Source of the DNA: Thermoproteota archaeon
Lineage (GTDB): Archaea; Thermoproteota; Thermoprotei_A; Sulfolobales; Ignisphaeraceae
Assembly: GCA_030550585.1 (NCBI GenBank)
Contig: JAUQPB010000002.1
Coordinates: forward strand, 20,001 to 84,000
Length of the DNA: 64,000 nt
Direction: 5' to 3'
Position numbers and translations under genes: made by a program. The notes under the pieces were generated by a model. That model saw only the letters and a list, made by a program, of their open reading frames with translations, made no database searches and was not told the DNA's origin. This document shows positions 8,484-17,545 of this stretch, in pieces (position 1 is the stretch's first letter; each line of letters begins with the position of its first letter).

Positions 8484-10244
8484 TTAATCTGACTGAGGTT
8501 CTATTACTGGATAACCCAACCCAAAGATGTCTATATCCTTAAGTCCCATGTCAATTACCTTTACAACATCGTTAATTGGTACACGAATCTGTTTTCTGGT
8601 ATCCCTATCCCTGATTGTAACATCTCTTTTCTCTATAGAGTCGTAGTCTACTGTAACTACATAGGGTATTCCAATTTCATCTGCTTGGGCATATTTCTTG
8701 CCTATTGATCCACCCTCTAAGTATTGCACATAGTAGAACTTTTTGAGCATATTGAAGATTTCTTGAGCTATTTTTTCAAGAGGCTCCTTATCAACTAGTG
8801 TGGCTATACCAACTTTTATTGGTGCTAGCCTCTTTGGTATTCTAAGTACAGTTCTGCCATCCTCTTCGTTATAGGCATACTCTAGTACGACGTACATGAG
8901 TCTTTCGGCACCAAAAGAAGGTTCGGCAACATGGGGAATAAACTTCTCTGTCCACACACTCTCTTCAACTGTTTCAATCCTTAGAACATTCTTAGGTATA
9001 TCAACACCACCAATATTAATGTAATCGCCTTTAGCCTCTTCAACAATTTTCATAAGATCCTCACTGTTTATTGTGGCTAGGGCTCTAAATATTGTGGAGG
9101 CTTTGGCGCCAAACATGCTTACAATAGCATTTTTATCGTATTTAATAACCCTCTTCTTAATTATTTTAGGGGACTTCAATTGTCTTATAGCATATAGATC
9201 AGCTTTGCTAAATGCAATATGTCTTTCAAGGTCATAGACATGGCGATATGCATGCCCAGAAACTTCTAGTTTACCAAGCTTCTCAACAAAGACTATCTGG
9301 TCGAAGGTCTGCTTAGAGTAGTGAGCTCTTTCACTAGGCAGCTTCTCCTCAAAATATGTTTTTTCATTGGGCACACCAAGAGCATTAATGAATTTTTTTG
9401 CTATGCACATCCAATATGCTAGCCAGGGGCTTACAATCATTTTTTCATTGTATGCTTCTACAACATTTACTGAGACATATCTATCCTCTCCCCTACTCCT
9501 CTGTTCAGCTGTTAAAATATTTATCTTCTCATTTGCACAATTCTCGTAAAGCAAATCACAGCGAGGGTCTGTATCATCGTAGAAAAACTCTATTTCCATG
9601 ATCGTAAACTCCCTTAGCCTTATCGGCCCTTGTCTAGGCGAGATCTCGTTTCGTGCTACCCTCCCTATCTGTGCTATTCCAATAGGTAGCCTTCTTCTCA
9701 TCAACTCATATACACGCTTAAAGTTTATGAACATACCTTGGGCAGCTTCAGGTCTCAAATATGCTAAGTTGTTTGGTGAGTATGGGCCTATATGTGTTTG
9801 GAAAAGCAATAGAAATTTGTGGACATTTCCAAGGGCACCTCCACAAACAGGACATCTAATGTTGTTTTCTCTTATAAGCTTGTCCAGCTCCTCAGCTCCG
9901 AGACCCTCTGCCGATATCCCCAATTTTTCTTCGACTAGGTGATCGGCTCTGAAGATTCTGTGGCACTGTAGACATTCTACAGCATAGTCTGTGAAATTCT
10001 CTTCATGCCCACTAGCTCTAAGCACCATGGCTGGCGTAATGATTGGAGTCTCGATCTCTACAACAAAGTCCTGGTGTTGCTTAACGAAATACTCTCTCCA
10101 AAGCTCGACAATATTGTTTTTTAGCATTACGCCTAGAGGTCCAAGATCGTAGAAGCCTGCCTGCCCTCCATAAATTTCATAAGATTGCCACAGAAAGCCT
10201 TTTCGAACAGCAAAATCCATTATCTTATCATATTTTGACGACAT
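8484..10244 (-). CDS. glyS: glycyl-tRNA synthetase (archaeal/eukaryotic dimeric type)
   Basis: A class II synthetase of 586 residues. The N terminus shows the typical RKGFLWQSYEIYGGQAGFYDLGPLG start, a zinc-binding insertion (CLQCHR near 93 and CPVCGG near 131), motif 2 around RNEISPRQGPIRLREF, and motif 3 with GAERL. The C-terminal anticodon-binding domain follows (KRLAPIKVGIATLVDKEP). It is divergently oriented from the agmatinase gene. Confidence 0.96.
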   Translation of the reverse strand: MSSKYDKIMDFAVRKGFLWQSYEIYGGQAGFYDLGPLGVMLKNNIVELWREYFVKQHQDFVVEIETPIITPAMVLRASGHEENFTDYAVECLQCHRIFRADHLVEEKLGISAEGLGAEELDKLIRENNIRCPVCGGALGNVHKFLLLFQTHIGPYSPNNLAYLRPEAAQGMFINFKRVYELMRRRLPIGIAQIGRVARNEISPRQGPIRLREFTIMEIEFFYDDTDPRCDLLYENCANEKINILTAEQRSRGEDRYVSVNVVEAYNEKMIVSPWLAYWMCIAKKFINALGVPNEKTYFEEKLPSERAHYSKQTFDQIVFVEKLGKLEVSGHAYRHVYDLERHIAFSKADLYAIRQLKSPKIIKKRVIKYDKNAIVSMFGAKASTIFRALATINSEDLMKIVEEAKGDYINIGGVDIPKNVLRIETVEESVWTEKFIPHVAEPSFGAERLMYVVLEYAYNEEDGRTVLRIPKRLAPIKVGIATLVDKEPLEKIAQEIFNMLKKFYYVQYLEGGSIGKKYAQADEIGIPYVVTVDYDSIEKRDVTIRDRDTRKQIRVPINDVVKVIDMGLKDIDIFGLGYPVIEPQSD

Positions 10245-10343
10245 CTCGCATCACTATATCACTTACCTGTAAACATTCTCATCTTTTAACTTAAAAACTT
10301 AATCTATAGAGAATTTTAAAATCATCTGGACTGGTGATGGCAA

Positions 10344-11270
10344 ATGAGAAACATCTATCTAGGTAGCATTTCAGAGTCAAATGCATTTCTTGGATTCAAT
10401 AAACAGCTCGAAGAGACGCCATTCATAGTTGTTGGCGCACCGCTAGACATGTCAACATCGTATAGAGGGGGCTGTAGCAGAGCGCCAAAAGCATTGAGAG
10501 AAGCCTCAAAATCTCTTGAGCTCTGCACAGCATTCTCAAATATTGATTTAGAACAGGTCGGTTTCCATGATCTTGGGGACATAGTTCTAGCGCCAGGCGA
10601 TATTTTACAGTCTCTAGCACGGATTGAGAACGTCATTTATGAAATACTTGGATATAACAAAATCGTGTTTATATTGGGTGGCGAGCATACAATAACTCTA
10701 CCGGCATTCAAGGCTTTTTCTAAGCGTTTTCAAAATCCGTGCCTAATAGTTTTCGATGCTCACGCTGATCTTAGACACGAGTACTTGGGATCTAGATACA
10801 ATCATGCAACAGTTATTAAGAGAATATCTGAAGAAACTCAATACAAGAAAATAGTAGTTGTTGGAGCAAGAGCTATAAGCAGAGAGGAGATAGAACAAGT
10901 TAAAAGCATGTATGGTAGAATAAGTGTTATTAGAGTAGTAGGCTCGGCTCAAAACGATTTTGTAGAGCGCCTAGAAAGAGAAGTCAAAGTTTGTGAAAAC
11001 AGTCCGAAGTATCTCTCAATAGATATCGACTTCATAGATCCATCATATGCGCCAGGCGTTCAAACACCAGAGCCTCTGGGTTCAACACCAACAGATTTGT
11101 TGAATGCTATAAGTAGGATTGTAGATGAGAAACTGCTTGCTATCGACATTGTTGAGATAACCCCTAAGTATGACCCTTCAGAGATAACAGCGTTTTTAGG
11201 TGCTAAAATAGTAGTTGAAATTGCGGGGATTATTGCAAGGAGATTGAAAGTTGGTAATGGCTGTTGGTAG
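10344..11270 (+). CDS. speB: agmatinase/arginase family ureohydrolase
   Basis: A 308-residue Mn-dependent ureohydrolase. Metal ligands are in [20 protein letters not shown] and [14 protein letters not shown], and the [11 protein letters not shown] region is typical of the agmatinase subgroup. It would convert agmatine to putrescine plus urea in polyamine synthesis, linking it to the aminopropyltransferase at 18.9 kb. The stop codon TAG lies inside the 3' end of the convergent tRNA-Gln gene. Confidence 0.92.
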   Translation: MRNIYLGSISESNAFLGFNKQLEETPFIVVGAPLDMSTSYRGGCSRAPKALREASKSLELCTAFSNIDLEQVGFHDLGDIVLAPGDILQSLARIENVIYEILGYNKIVFILGGEHTITLPAFKAFSKRFQNPCLIVFDAHADLRHEYLGSRYNHATVIKRISEETQYKKIVVVGARAISREEIEQVKSMYGRISVIRVVGSAQNDFVERLEREVKVCENSPKYLSIDIDFIDPSYAPGVQTPEPLGSTPTDLLNAISRIVDEKLLAIDIVEITPKYDPSEITAFLGAKIVVEIAGIIARRLKVGNGCW

Positions 11271-11340
11271 CCGGGCGGGGATTCGAACCCCGGTCACGGG
11301 GGCCAGAGCCCCGCATCCTTGGCCGCTAGACGACCCGGCT
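11265..11340 (-). tRNA. tRNA-Gln (anticodon CTG)
   Basis: On the minus strand: acceptor AGCCGGG/CCCGGCT, D arm, anticodon stem CGGGG/CCCCG around loop CTCTGGC, T arm CGGGG TTCGAAT CCCCG, discriminator A and encoded CCA. No intron. The CCA end overlaps the last two codons of the agmatinase gene. Confidence 0.95.
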
Positions 11341-11435
11341 TCACAGGCACTTTATTTTTGTGGAGTATTTAAGTCTATGTCAATATCCTTAAGCTTAAAT
11401 CACATGTTCAACAAAAGCGATGTAATTTGTTGTGG

Positions 11436-11452
11436 CGAAAAGTTTATAAACC
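11436..11452 (+). promoter_or_regulatory. BRE/TATA promoter of the TFB gene
   Basis: CGAAAAG (BRE) followed by TTTATAAA is a textbook archaeal promoter. Initiation would fall about 10 bases before ATG 11485. This argues for that start over the 5' extended ORF in the track, which runs through the tRNA-Gln gene. Confidence 0.75.
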
Positions 11453-11484
11453 TTTTGCAAGAAAGATTAAGAGGCGTTATAAGA

Positions 11485-12429
11485 ATGGTTATAAGACCTT
11501 CTGAGCCTTCTCAAGAAGATATTTTATCCCAGTGTCCCAGTGGAAACATAATTTACGATGAAGTTAGGGGGGAGTGGATATGCGCAGATAGCGGCGAGGT
11601 CATTGCTGAGCATGTTATTGACAGGGGGCCCGAGTGGAGAGCTTTCACAGCTGAGGAGAGAGATAGGAGAAGCAGGGCAGGTGGGCCAATTAATGTTGCT
11701 TTACATGATAGTGGTCTTTCAACTGTTATAGACTGGTATGATAGGGATGTGACTGGAAGAAAGTTTGACCTCAAGAAAAGACTGGAACTTATAAGAATTA
11801 GAAAGTGGCATAGCAGAATGAGAATTCAAAGCGCTGTGGATAGAAACCTTATACAAGCCCTAAACGAGCTTGATAGACTTGCCGACCAGCTAAACTTGCC
11901 TAGGACTGTTAGAGAAGAAGCTGCCATGATCTATAGAAAGGCTGTTGAGAGAGAGCTTGTGAGAGGCAGGGCCATAGATAGCATGGTTGCTGCCGCGCTT
12001 TATGCGGCTTGCAGAATCCATGGAGTTCCAAGAACACTAGACGAGATTTCAAAGTTTGCTAAGAGCACTAGAAAGGAGATTGCAAGATGCTACAGACTGC
12101 TCCTCAGAGAGCTTAGCCTGAAGATACCAATTGTTGATGCGGCGGACCATGCTCAAAGAATAGCATCAATTCTAGGATTAAGTGGAGCAACAGTCAAAAC
12201 AGCCATTGAGATAATTCAGAAAGCCAGGGAACGGGGGGTCACAGCTGGTAGGGATCCAGCAGGTGTTGCAGCTGCAGCAGTTTATATAGCTGCACTCTTA
12301 AACGATGAGAGAAGGACGCAGAAGGAGGTGGCAATGGCTGCAGGCGTTACAGAGGTTACAGTGAGAAATAGATACAAAGAGCTCATCAGTGTTTTGAGTA
12401 GTGAAGAGCTTAAGGGTAGTAAAAAGTAG
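11485..12429 (+). CDS. tfb: transcription initiation factor B (TFB)
   Basis: A 314-residue general transcription factor that binds BRE/TBP and recruits RNA polymerase. The B-reader/linker region reads [22 protein letters not shown], followed by two cyclin-like repeats and the recognition helix region [26 protein letters not shown]. The N-terminal ribbon keeps only some of the cysteines ([13 protein letters not shown]), as in other crenarchaeal TFBs. ATG 11485 was chosen because of the promoter just upstream. Confidence 0.96.
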   Translation: MVIRPSEPSQEDILSQCPSGNIIYDEVRGEWICADSGEVIAEHVIDRGPEWRAFTAEERDRRSRAGGPINVALHDSGLSTVIDWYDRDVTGRKFDLKKRLELIRIRKWHSRMRIQSAVDRNLIQALNELDRLADQLNLPRTVREEAAMIYRKAVERELVRGRAIDSMVAAALYAACRIHGVPRTLDEISKFAKSTRKEIARCYRLLLRELSLKIPIVDAADHAQRIASILGLSGATVKTAIEIIQKARERGVTAGRDPAGVAAAAVYIAALLNDERRTQKEVAMAAGVTEVTVRNRYKELISVLSSEELKGSKK

Positions 12430-12490
12430 CAGATGTAGCAATTCCTCTTTGTATTGTAGACCTAAATGAGTATTTTCCTGACTTAAAGCT

Positions 12491-12637
12491 CTAAATAGCT
12501 CTGATAGTTTTTACTTCGCCGCTTCTGGCCTTAGCTATAACTCTGTATCCACAGTAAGGACATCTTACAGTCATCATTACTGCTAGTTGAGATTCGTCAA
12601 ACTCTCTTCTGCATCGTATACATATATATTTAGTCAT
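12491..12637 (-). CDS. rpoP: RNA polymerase subunit Rpo12 (RpoP)
   Basis: A 48-residue protein missing from the ORF track because of its length. The sequence begins MTKYICIRCRREFDE and contains the second half of the zinc site VRCPYCGYRV, ending in VKTIRAI. This is the Rpo12/RPB12 pattern of two CxxC pairs. It converges on tfb. Confidence 0.93.
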   Translation of the reverse strand: MTKYICIRCRREFDESQLAVMMTVRCPYCGYRVIAKARSGEVKTIRAI

Positions 12638-12699
12638 GGTAAGCACCCAGCATGTGTAACATGTGTGTAAATATGTTCAAGCAAAGTTTGTACGAAGTA

Positions 12700-12711
12700 A
12701 ACTTTTAAACT
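12700..12711 (+). promoter_or_regulatory. TATA promoter of the aIF1 gene
   Basis: ACTTTTAAACTC lies about 40 bases before ATG 12747. Transcription would start after the upstream in-frame starts at 12663 and beyond, so it supports the shorter protein. Confidence 0.55.
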
Positions 12712-12746
12712 CTTCTGTGCAAAACCTCTTTTGGGCATGTAAGCAA

Positions 12747-13058
12747 ATGAAATCAGAAGAGTGTATGGGGCTACCACCAGAGCTATGTACACAACTAGAA
12801 ATGGAATCACAAGTAATCAAGATCAAGCTGGAACATAGAAAAATGGGTAAGGTTGTCACAGTTGTTGAAGGGATTGATGAAAAAGCATTTGATTTAAAGA
12901 AGTTAGCCTCCTATTTGAAAACAAAACTGGCTGCTGGAGGAACTATCAAAAACGGCAGGATAGAGATTCAAGGTGATCATAGATCAAGACTGAAGAAAAT
13001 ATTGATTGAAGAATTCGGCTTCAAGCCAGAGAACATAGTATTCATAGAAGAAGAGTGA
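12747..13058 (+). CDS. translation initiation factor aIF1 (SUI1 family)
   Basis: A 103-residue protein with the SUI1/eIF1 fold signature: [42 protein letters not shown], then a C-terminal ENIVFIEE strand. It promotes start-codon selection on the small ribosomal subunit. The ORF track begins at 12663, but the promoter at 12700 and family length favour ATG 12747. Confidence 0.92.
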   Translation: MKSEECMGLPPELCTQLEMESQVIKIKLEHRKMGKVVTVVEGIDEKAFDLKKLASYLKTKLAAGGTIKNGRIEIQGDHRSRLKKILIEEFGFKPENIVFIEEE

Positions 13059-13138
13059 AAGTGTGGTTGCTATATACAAAAATTTTTGTTTTGCCTTAGA
13101 ATATCGATAGAATTATTTGTGTAGAAGAATATGTTCTT

Positions 13139-13205
13139 GGTTCAGTGCGAGAGCTTATCATCATATACTTTCTCGGGGCTCAGACGGTTTGCCTATCATC
13201 ACTTT
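13139..13205 (-). ncRNA. C/D box sRNA overlapping a stop codon
   Basis: Read on the minus strand: C GTGATGA, an exact 12-nt guide, D' CTGA, a 15-nt spacer, C' ATGATGA, an exact 12-nt guide, D CTGA. All four boxes are perfect. The TGA stop codon of the upstream ATP-grasp gene (13199-13201 on the plus strand) lies inside the C box, so the sRNA probably derives from the 3' end of that transcript. Confidence 0.85.
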
Positions 13206-14128
13206 CGGGCAAGTTGTAGCACATACCTGGCAATGCTTTTTGCTGGGTTGATACCGGTAACCTTTTGTATTCCTCTCCACTGGGGCGATGCATTAACTTC
13301 AAAAACTACGTAGCCATCCTTTGTTTCTCCAAAGTCTATACCTGCATAGTGAAGCTTTAAAATATCTAAGATCTTAAGTGAATACTCTTGCAACTCCTTA
13401 TCGAGATTCTCAATAGGTTTTGCGATAGCTCCCTGCGCTATGTTAGTCTTCCAGTTCTGGGGGTCTGTCTGTATTCTATAATAAGCTGCAACAATATCGT
13501 TGCCTACAACCAGCACCCTAATATCTCTGTTCGGTTTCTCGATAAATTCTTGAACATATATAGGCTGTTTTATCTGTGCGAGGGTTTTCCCTATGGTGTA
13601 TGCAAGATCCGGACTATCGACTTTTATAACTCCAAAGCCAAGACTGCCTATAAGAGGCTTTATAACTGCTTTAGAAAGTGTTTCAACAACCTTGACCGCT
13701 GTATAGTGATCTTCTACAACAATGGTCTTTGGAACTGGTATTCCGGCTCTGCTAAGCAGGCATAGGCTCAGATATTTGTCTCTTGCTGTCACATATGACT
13801 CAACCGGGTTTACCACTGGTATGCCTGTAAGCTCTACATGTTTGAATAAATCAACTCTTCGTAGATATGTCTCAACAGTTGTAGCAACACCTAAGTCACG
13901 TAGAATAACAGCATCAAAGTCTACGGGCTTCAAAGAATTTGTGTAGACTATTTCATGGGTTCCACCAATAAATGATGTTATGTCTGATGGTCTTATGTAC
14001 ACAGCTTCGCTGCCTAGCTCCTCTATTGCTAGCATTATTTGTCTGACGCTCCAGGGGGGTACAGGCTTGTCTGCTACAACGCTTACCTTCATATCGATCA
14101 TCATTGTTCTAAGTCTTTCAATAAACAC
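13199..14128 (-). CDS. RimK-family ATP-grasp ligase
   Basis: A protein of about 300 residues with the ATP-grasp core: KAVIKPLIGSLGFGV, YVQEFIEKPNRDIRVLVVG, and the Mg-binding end VVFEVNASPQWRGIQ. RimK, LysX and the MptN/CofF glutamate ligases share this architecture; the substrate cannot be told from sequence. The ORF start (GTG 14128) overlaps the upstream gene by 11 bases; internal ATGs at the MMIDMKVSVVAD segment are better family-like starts. Confidence 0.88.
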   Translation of the reverse strand: MFIERLRTMMIDMKVSVVADKPVPPWSVRQIMLAIEELGSEAVYIRPSDITSFIGGTHEIVYTNSLKPVDFDAVILRDLGVATTVETYLRRVDLFKHVELTGIPVVNPVESYVTARDKYLSLCLLSRAGIPVPKTIVVEDHYTAVKVVETLSKAVIKPLIGSLGFGVIKVDSPDLAYTIGKTLAQIKQPIYVQEFIEKPNRDIRVLVVGNDIVAAYYRIQTDPQNWKTNIAQGAIAKPIENLDKELQEYSLKILDILKLHYAGIDFGETKDGYVVFEVNASPQWRGIQKVTGINPAKSIARYVLQLARK

Positions 14129-14744
14129 TCTTTGTAAGACATATAAGTGTTGTTAGAGATTTGTAAAACATCTCTAGCCATTCTATCGCTATAGTTGAAA
14201 CATATATTGCATCATATTCTCCAGCACCGCCTACAATCAACATCTTCGACTTCATCTCGTTAGTGAAATAAATACCGTGTAGAATATCAGATCCTATTAT
14301 TACACCTAGCTGTGTAGATAGTGGGAGTATATAAGGATAGAATTCGGCGTCGCCATATAAAATTGTTGCTAGTATGAAATATGGCATTACATACCCGAGT
14401 ATATTTATAGCAAAAAACTTGCTGGTGACTATGGTGTTTAACGATGACAATGCTATAGCTAGGCTAATCAGAAAAAATAATGATAGGTAGTCCACATTTT
14501 GAAAGCTCCATAAAGCCATCAGTGCTGATGTTGCCAAAGGAGTTACAGCCCCCCTTAAATCTAATGCCACTTTTTTGCTAATCAATTCAACAACCTTCTT
14601 AGAAGTTTTTAATCTAAGCAAATCTATGCTGAGAACAGCTGCCAGCACCACTATAGCTATTAACACATTTTTCAAAGCCGCAAAGCTATAAGCAATTACT
14701 GTTGCTATAAATAGGATGTGGATTTTTGTATTCAATAGAAGCAC
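14118..14744 (-). CDS. DUF1614-type integral membrane protein
   Basis: A 208-residue protein with about six hydrophobic helices. The pair YILPLSTQLGVIIGSD and IVGGAGEYDAIYV matches the conserved motifs of DUF1614 membrane proteins as I remember them. Function is unknown. It overlaps the ATP-grasp gene, indicating an operon. Confidence 0.75.
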   Translation of the reverse strand: MLLLNTKIHILFIATVIAYSFAALKNVLIAIVVLAAVLSIDLLRLKTSKKVVELISKKVALDLRGAVTPLATSALMALWSFQNVDYLSLFFLISLAIALSSLNTIVTSKFFAINILGYVMPYFILATILYGDAEFYPYILPLSTQLGVIIGSDILHGIYFTNEMKSKMLIVGGAGEYDAIYVSTIAIEWLEMFYKSLTTLICLTKSVY

Positions 14745-14811
14745 CTTTTAGTGCATTTAATAAAGTAAATAAATTAAGTTGTGAGACTGTTTATCTCAAG
14801 GTGATGGAAAG

Positions 14812-15624
14812 ATGATAACGGAGGTTATTAAAGCTCTATTCTATGCATGTAACAGCTACCCCAAGGTGTCAGCCCCTCATAGATATAGCCTATCAGATGA
14901 TTTCGAGTTATGCGTCCTCTCCTCGATATTGCCAGCTACAACATCTTATGACTCTGTCTATAACATTGTTGTCGAACTCAGATCTGGAAGAAGAACTGTG
15001 AGAGAGTTGGAAATAGGCAAAATGATTGCGAAAAACATTACGACTCTTTTAAAGGAACTAGGATACAATATTCGAATATCAATTGTTGCATCAACAACAA
15101 TTTTTTTGTATGTAGATGCTTATCTTTCTAATAGAATAGAGAAAGACTTTCACGAAGCTGTTAAAAAAGTTTTTAATGCTTTAAATTTGACACCATCCCA
15201 AGAAACAGTTGAACTACTCAGGATTTTTAATAGTGTAGGTGGGGAGCTTCGCAGAATTATTGATGTATGTGAACTTACCGAGAGGAGGATACTTACTGAG
15301 GATCTAAGCTTAGGCCAGCTCTTTTCAATTATATCAAGATATAGCAGGGATTTCACATTCTTTACCTCACCACAAAGAATATTGGATGTTTTAACAATGG
15401 CGGACAACCTCTTCAAATCTCTTCAAAACGTCAATGCTATTCTAGTAAAAATATTCTTAGAGCTTGCAAAAGATGAGACTCAAATTAGAATAGACTTTGA
15501 TAAAGTGGCTTTAGCCAGCATAATAAAAATGGATTTGGAGATGAGAAAGAAGGGCGTTGATCTCACACATCTAATGCCTTATGTAATGCTGGCGTCTCTC
15601 TACTTAGTGAAAACTAAATTGTGA
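14812..15624 (+). CDS. protein of unknown function
   Basis: A 270-residue, mostly helical soluble protein, starting at ATG 14812 after GGTGATGGAAAG. No catalytic motif was recognised. The 3' end overlaps the convergent phosphoesterase gene by 11 bases. Confidence 0.65.
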   Translation: MITEVIKALFYACNSYPKVSAPHRYSLSDDFELCVLSSILPATTSYDSVYNIVVELRSGRRTVRELEIGKMIAKNITTLLKELGYNIRISIVASTTIFLYVDAYLSNRIEKDFHEAVKKVFNALNLTPSQETVELLRIFNSVGGELRRIIDVCELTERRILTEDLSLGQLFSIISRYSRDFTFFTSPQRILDVLTMADNLFKSLQNVNAILVKIFLELAKDETQIRIDFDKVALASIIKMDLEMRKKGVDLTHLMPYVMLASLYLVKTKL

Positions 15625-16324
15625 TTACTTTAGCGCCCTTATTAGCAGGTATGGAAACATTGTAAATAGTCGTACCATTTATTCTAGCCTCTATTTTTCG
15701 AGCGTGATGGGCATGACCATGTATAGCAATATCAGGCTTTACATCAATGCTTTCTATTATAGGGTATCCCAGGAACTGATATATCGCTGGATTTTCCCCA
15801 GCTATTGTAAGGTAACTTGAGGCATAGTGTGTTATCAAGATGGTGTAGTAATCTTTTTTGCAAACCCTAATCATGTTTATAATGCTCTCCAGACTCTTGG
15901 AATAAATGTCCTCAATTCCTCTAATATTTCTTTGCTGCCACACAGTGGGCTTTTTCAATACACCTCGACCTCCAACAAAACAGACCTCAGATTCACCTAG
16001 CTTAACAACCTTATGATTATTGTTGAGCCATATTACTTGGGGATATGTGGAATAGTAGCTTTCTTCAGTACCAAAATACTCCTCATTGCCAAATACTGCT
16101 ACGACAATTGGTCTGCTATAGATATTTGGAAAAAGCTTCTGTAGAGCAGATAATACCACTCTCATATGGTCAATTCTTCCCTTATCAACAATATCTCCAG
16201 CCATAACAATAACATCAACATTATTAACATTAATTCTATTTAGCGAAGATATCAACATATTTAGGTATTGCATGCCATGAACATCAGCAAAAGCAACGAT
16301 GTTTATAGTCATAATTCTGATCAA
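15614..16324 (-). CDS. calcineurin-like metallophosphoesterase
   Basis: A 236-residue two-metal phosphoesterase. The motif series is complete: FADVHG, MAGDIVDKG, FGNEEYF, ITHYA and HGHAHHA. The substrate is unknown; related small archaeal enzymes act on phosphodiesters or nucleotides. Confidence 0.9.
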   Translation of the reverse strand: MIRIMTINIVAFADVHGMQYLNMLISSLNRINVNNVDVIVMAGDIVDKGRIDHMRVVLSALQKLFPNIYSRPIVVAVFGNEEYFGTEESYYSTYPQVIWLNNNHKVVKLGESEVCFVGGRGVLKKPTVWQQRNIRGIEDIYSKSLESIINMIRVCKKDYYTILITHYASSYLTIAGENPAIYQFLGYPIIESIDVKPDIAIHGHAHHARKIEARINGTTIYNVSIPANKGAKVITI

Positions 16325-16409
16325 CCAAAAACAGAATCTAGCATCTCAGCTTATAAAATCTGTACAATGATTCAGATTTGTAAAGCCAAAGATATTAAGG
16401 TGCTAAACA

Positions 16410-16634
16410 ATGTTAAGGCCTAGGGGATGTAACGCATCAGGGCATAAGGGCTGGCATGAGGTTAAATGCTCTATATGTGCCAAGAAGCTTTATCTAGGAG
16501 ATGACATCGTTTATCAATGCCCTAAGTGTGGAGCCAAATACAATTTGTATTATTGTCAAGCAGATGCTAAGAGACTTCACATGAAATGTCCGTTTTGCGG
16601 CTCAGACCTTGTATTAGTGGTATACCCTAGCTAG
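16410..16634 (+). CDS. small RING-like zinc-binding protein
   Basis: A 74-residue protein with four metal-ligand pairs: CSIC, CPKC, YYCQADAKRLH and CPFC. The spacing resembles a double zinc ribbon or RING-like treble clef. It is followed closely by the next ORF. Function unknown. Confidence 0.75.
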   Translation: MLRPRGCNASGHKGWHEVKCSICAKKLYLGDDIVYQCPKCGAKYNLYYCQADAKRLHMKCPFCGSDLVLVVYPS

Positions 16635-16643
16635 AGGGTTGAT

Positions 16644-17003
16644 ATGGAAGTAAGAGACTATTACATTGATAATCATAGAAAGGTTGTGTTTGTGAGCGAA
16701 GGCGGGTCAACAACCATAATATCCGACCTATATCCATGCCAAATAGAACACGAAGACAATTCCAAAGATATTTATAAAATGATAGAAATAGATAACGTGA
16801 AAATAATTACTAAGCATATTAATGTACCTAAACCGTTTACTGATGGAATGTTGGAAATAGCGTGCATAGGCTCGACAGATAAATGTTTTTCAACAAGTAT
16901 AATACTAAAGCTTCCACACGAAATCAACAATGTTTCAGAAATCGAAAGAGTGATAAAGGATGCTATATTCTCTTATGAGAAATGTCTACAAAACCAAAAG
17001 TGA
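16644..17003 (+). CDS. small protein of unknown function
   Basis: A 119-residue protein, nine bases after the preceding zinc protein, so probably co-transcribed. It is predicted beta-rich then helical, with scattered cysteines. The family is not recognised. Confidence 0.6.
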   Translation: MEVRDYYIDNHRKVVFVSEGGSTTIISDLYPCQIEHEDNSKDIYKMIEIDNVKIITKHINVPKPFTDGMLEIACIGSTDKCFSTSIILKLPHEINNVSEIERVIKDAIFSYEKCLQNQK

Positions 17004-17050
17004 ATAATTTAGCATAGTTCAGAACATCGAAGAAATGCAAAGTACGGAAT

Positions 17051-17377
17051 TCACTTACGAATTACTTCAAGAAGTCTCTTCAATTCTTCCTGAACCATAA
17101 TCTCAATATCTTTGGAGTGAACTCTTATAAGATGGAGATACATCCCCCTCTTTGTGAATGGTCCTTTATCACAGAGGTTGCATCTCATACCATTATTTCT
17201 TTTTACAAGCATTGAAGCCATTTTTTCAACAGATTTTTCGAAGATAGGGGCAATAGATGGTGCTACTAGGTCGTCCAATTCATATTTTTGTGCAAGTGAA
17301 GATGCCTTGCGGGCCACATATTCCACTATTTTCTTTAGCGCAATTTCTTGCCTCATTCTAGAGCTACACCCTTTCAT
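17051..17377 (-). CDS. C2H2 zinc-finger protein
   Basis: A 108-residue protein with a single classical finger MRCNLCDKGPFTKRGMYLHL...VH (Cys-x2-Cys, then two histidines) flanked by helices. It may bind nucleic acid, as small crenarchaeal and viral C2H2 proteins do; its target is unknown. Confidence 0.75.
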   Translation of the reverse strand: MKGCSSRMRQEIALKKIVEYVARKASSLAQKYELDDLVAPSIAPIFEKSVEKMASMLVKRNNGMRCNLCDKGPFTKRGMYLHLIRVHSKDIEIMVQEELKRLLEVIRK

Positions 17378-17545
17378 ATAGTATCTATCGCGAATTTACC
17401 TATTTTAAGGTGTGAGTCCTAACACCTACACAGTTCCCTATCCTACTAATAATAGATGTTAAAACAACATGTTTGGTTGATGACAGGAATTTATCATAAA
17501 AACATATAAAATTGATGTTGGCACATATAGCTACAGGTAACAAAC

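Noticed and set aside
11485-11620. Loss of zinc-ribbon cysteines in TFB as a novelty
   Set aside because: Crenarchaeal TFBs such as Sulfolobus TFB1 lack the same cysteines, so this is a known lineage trait.
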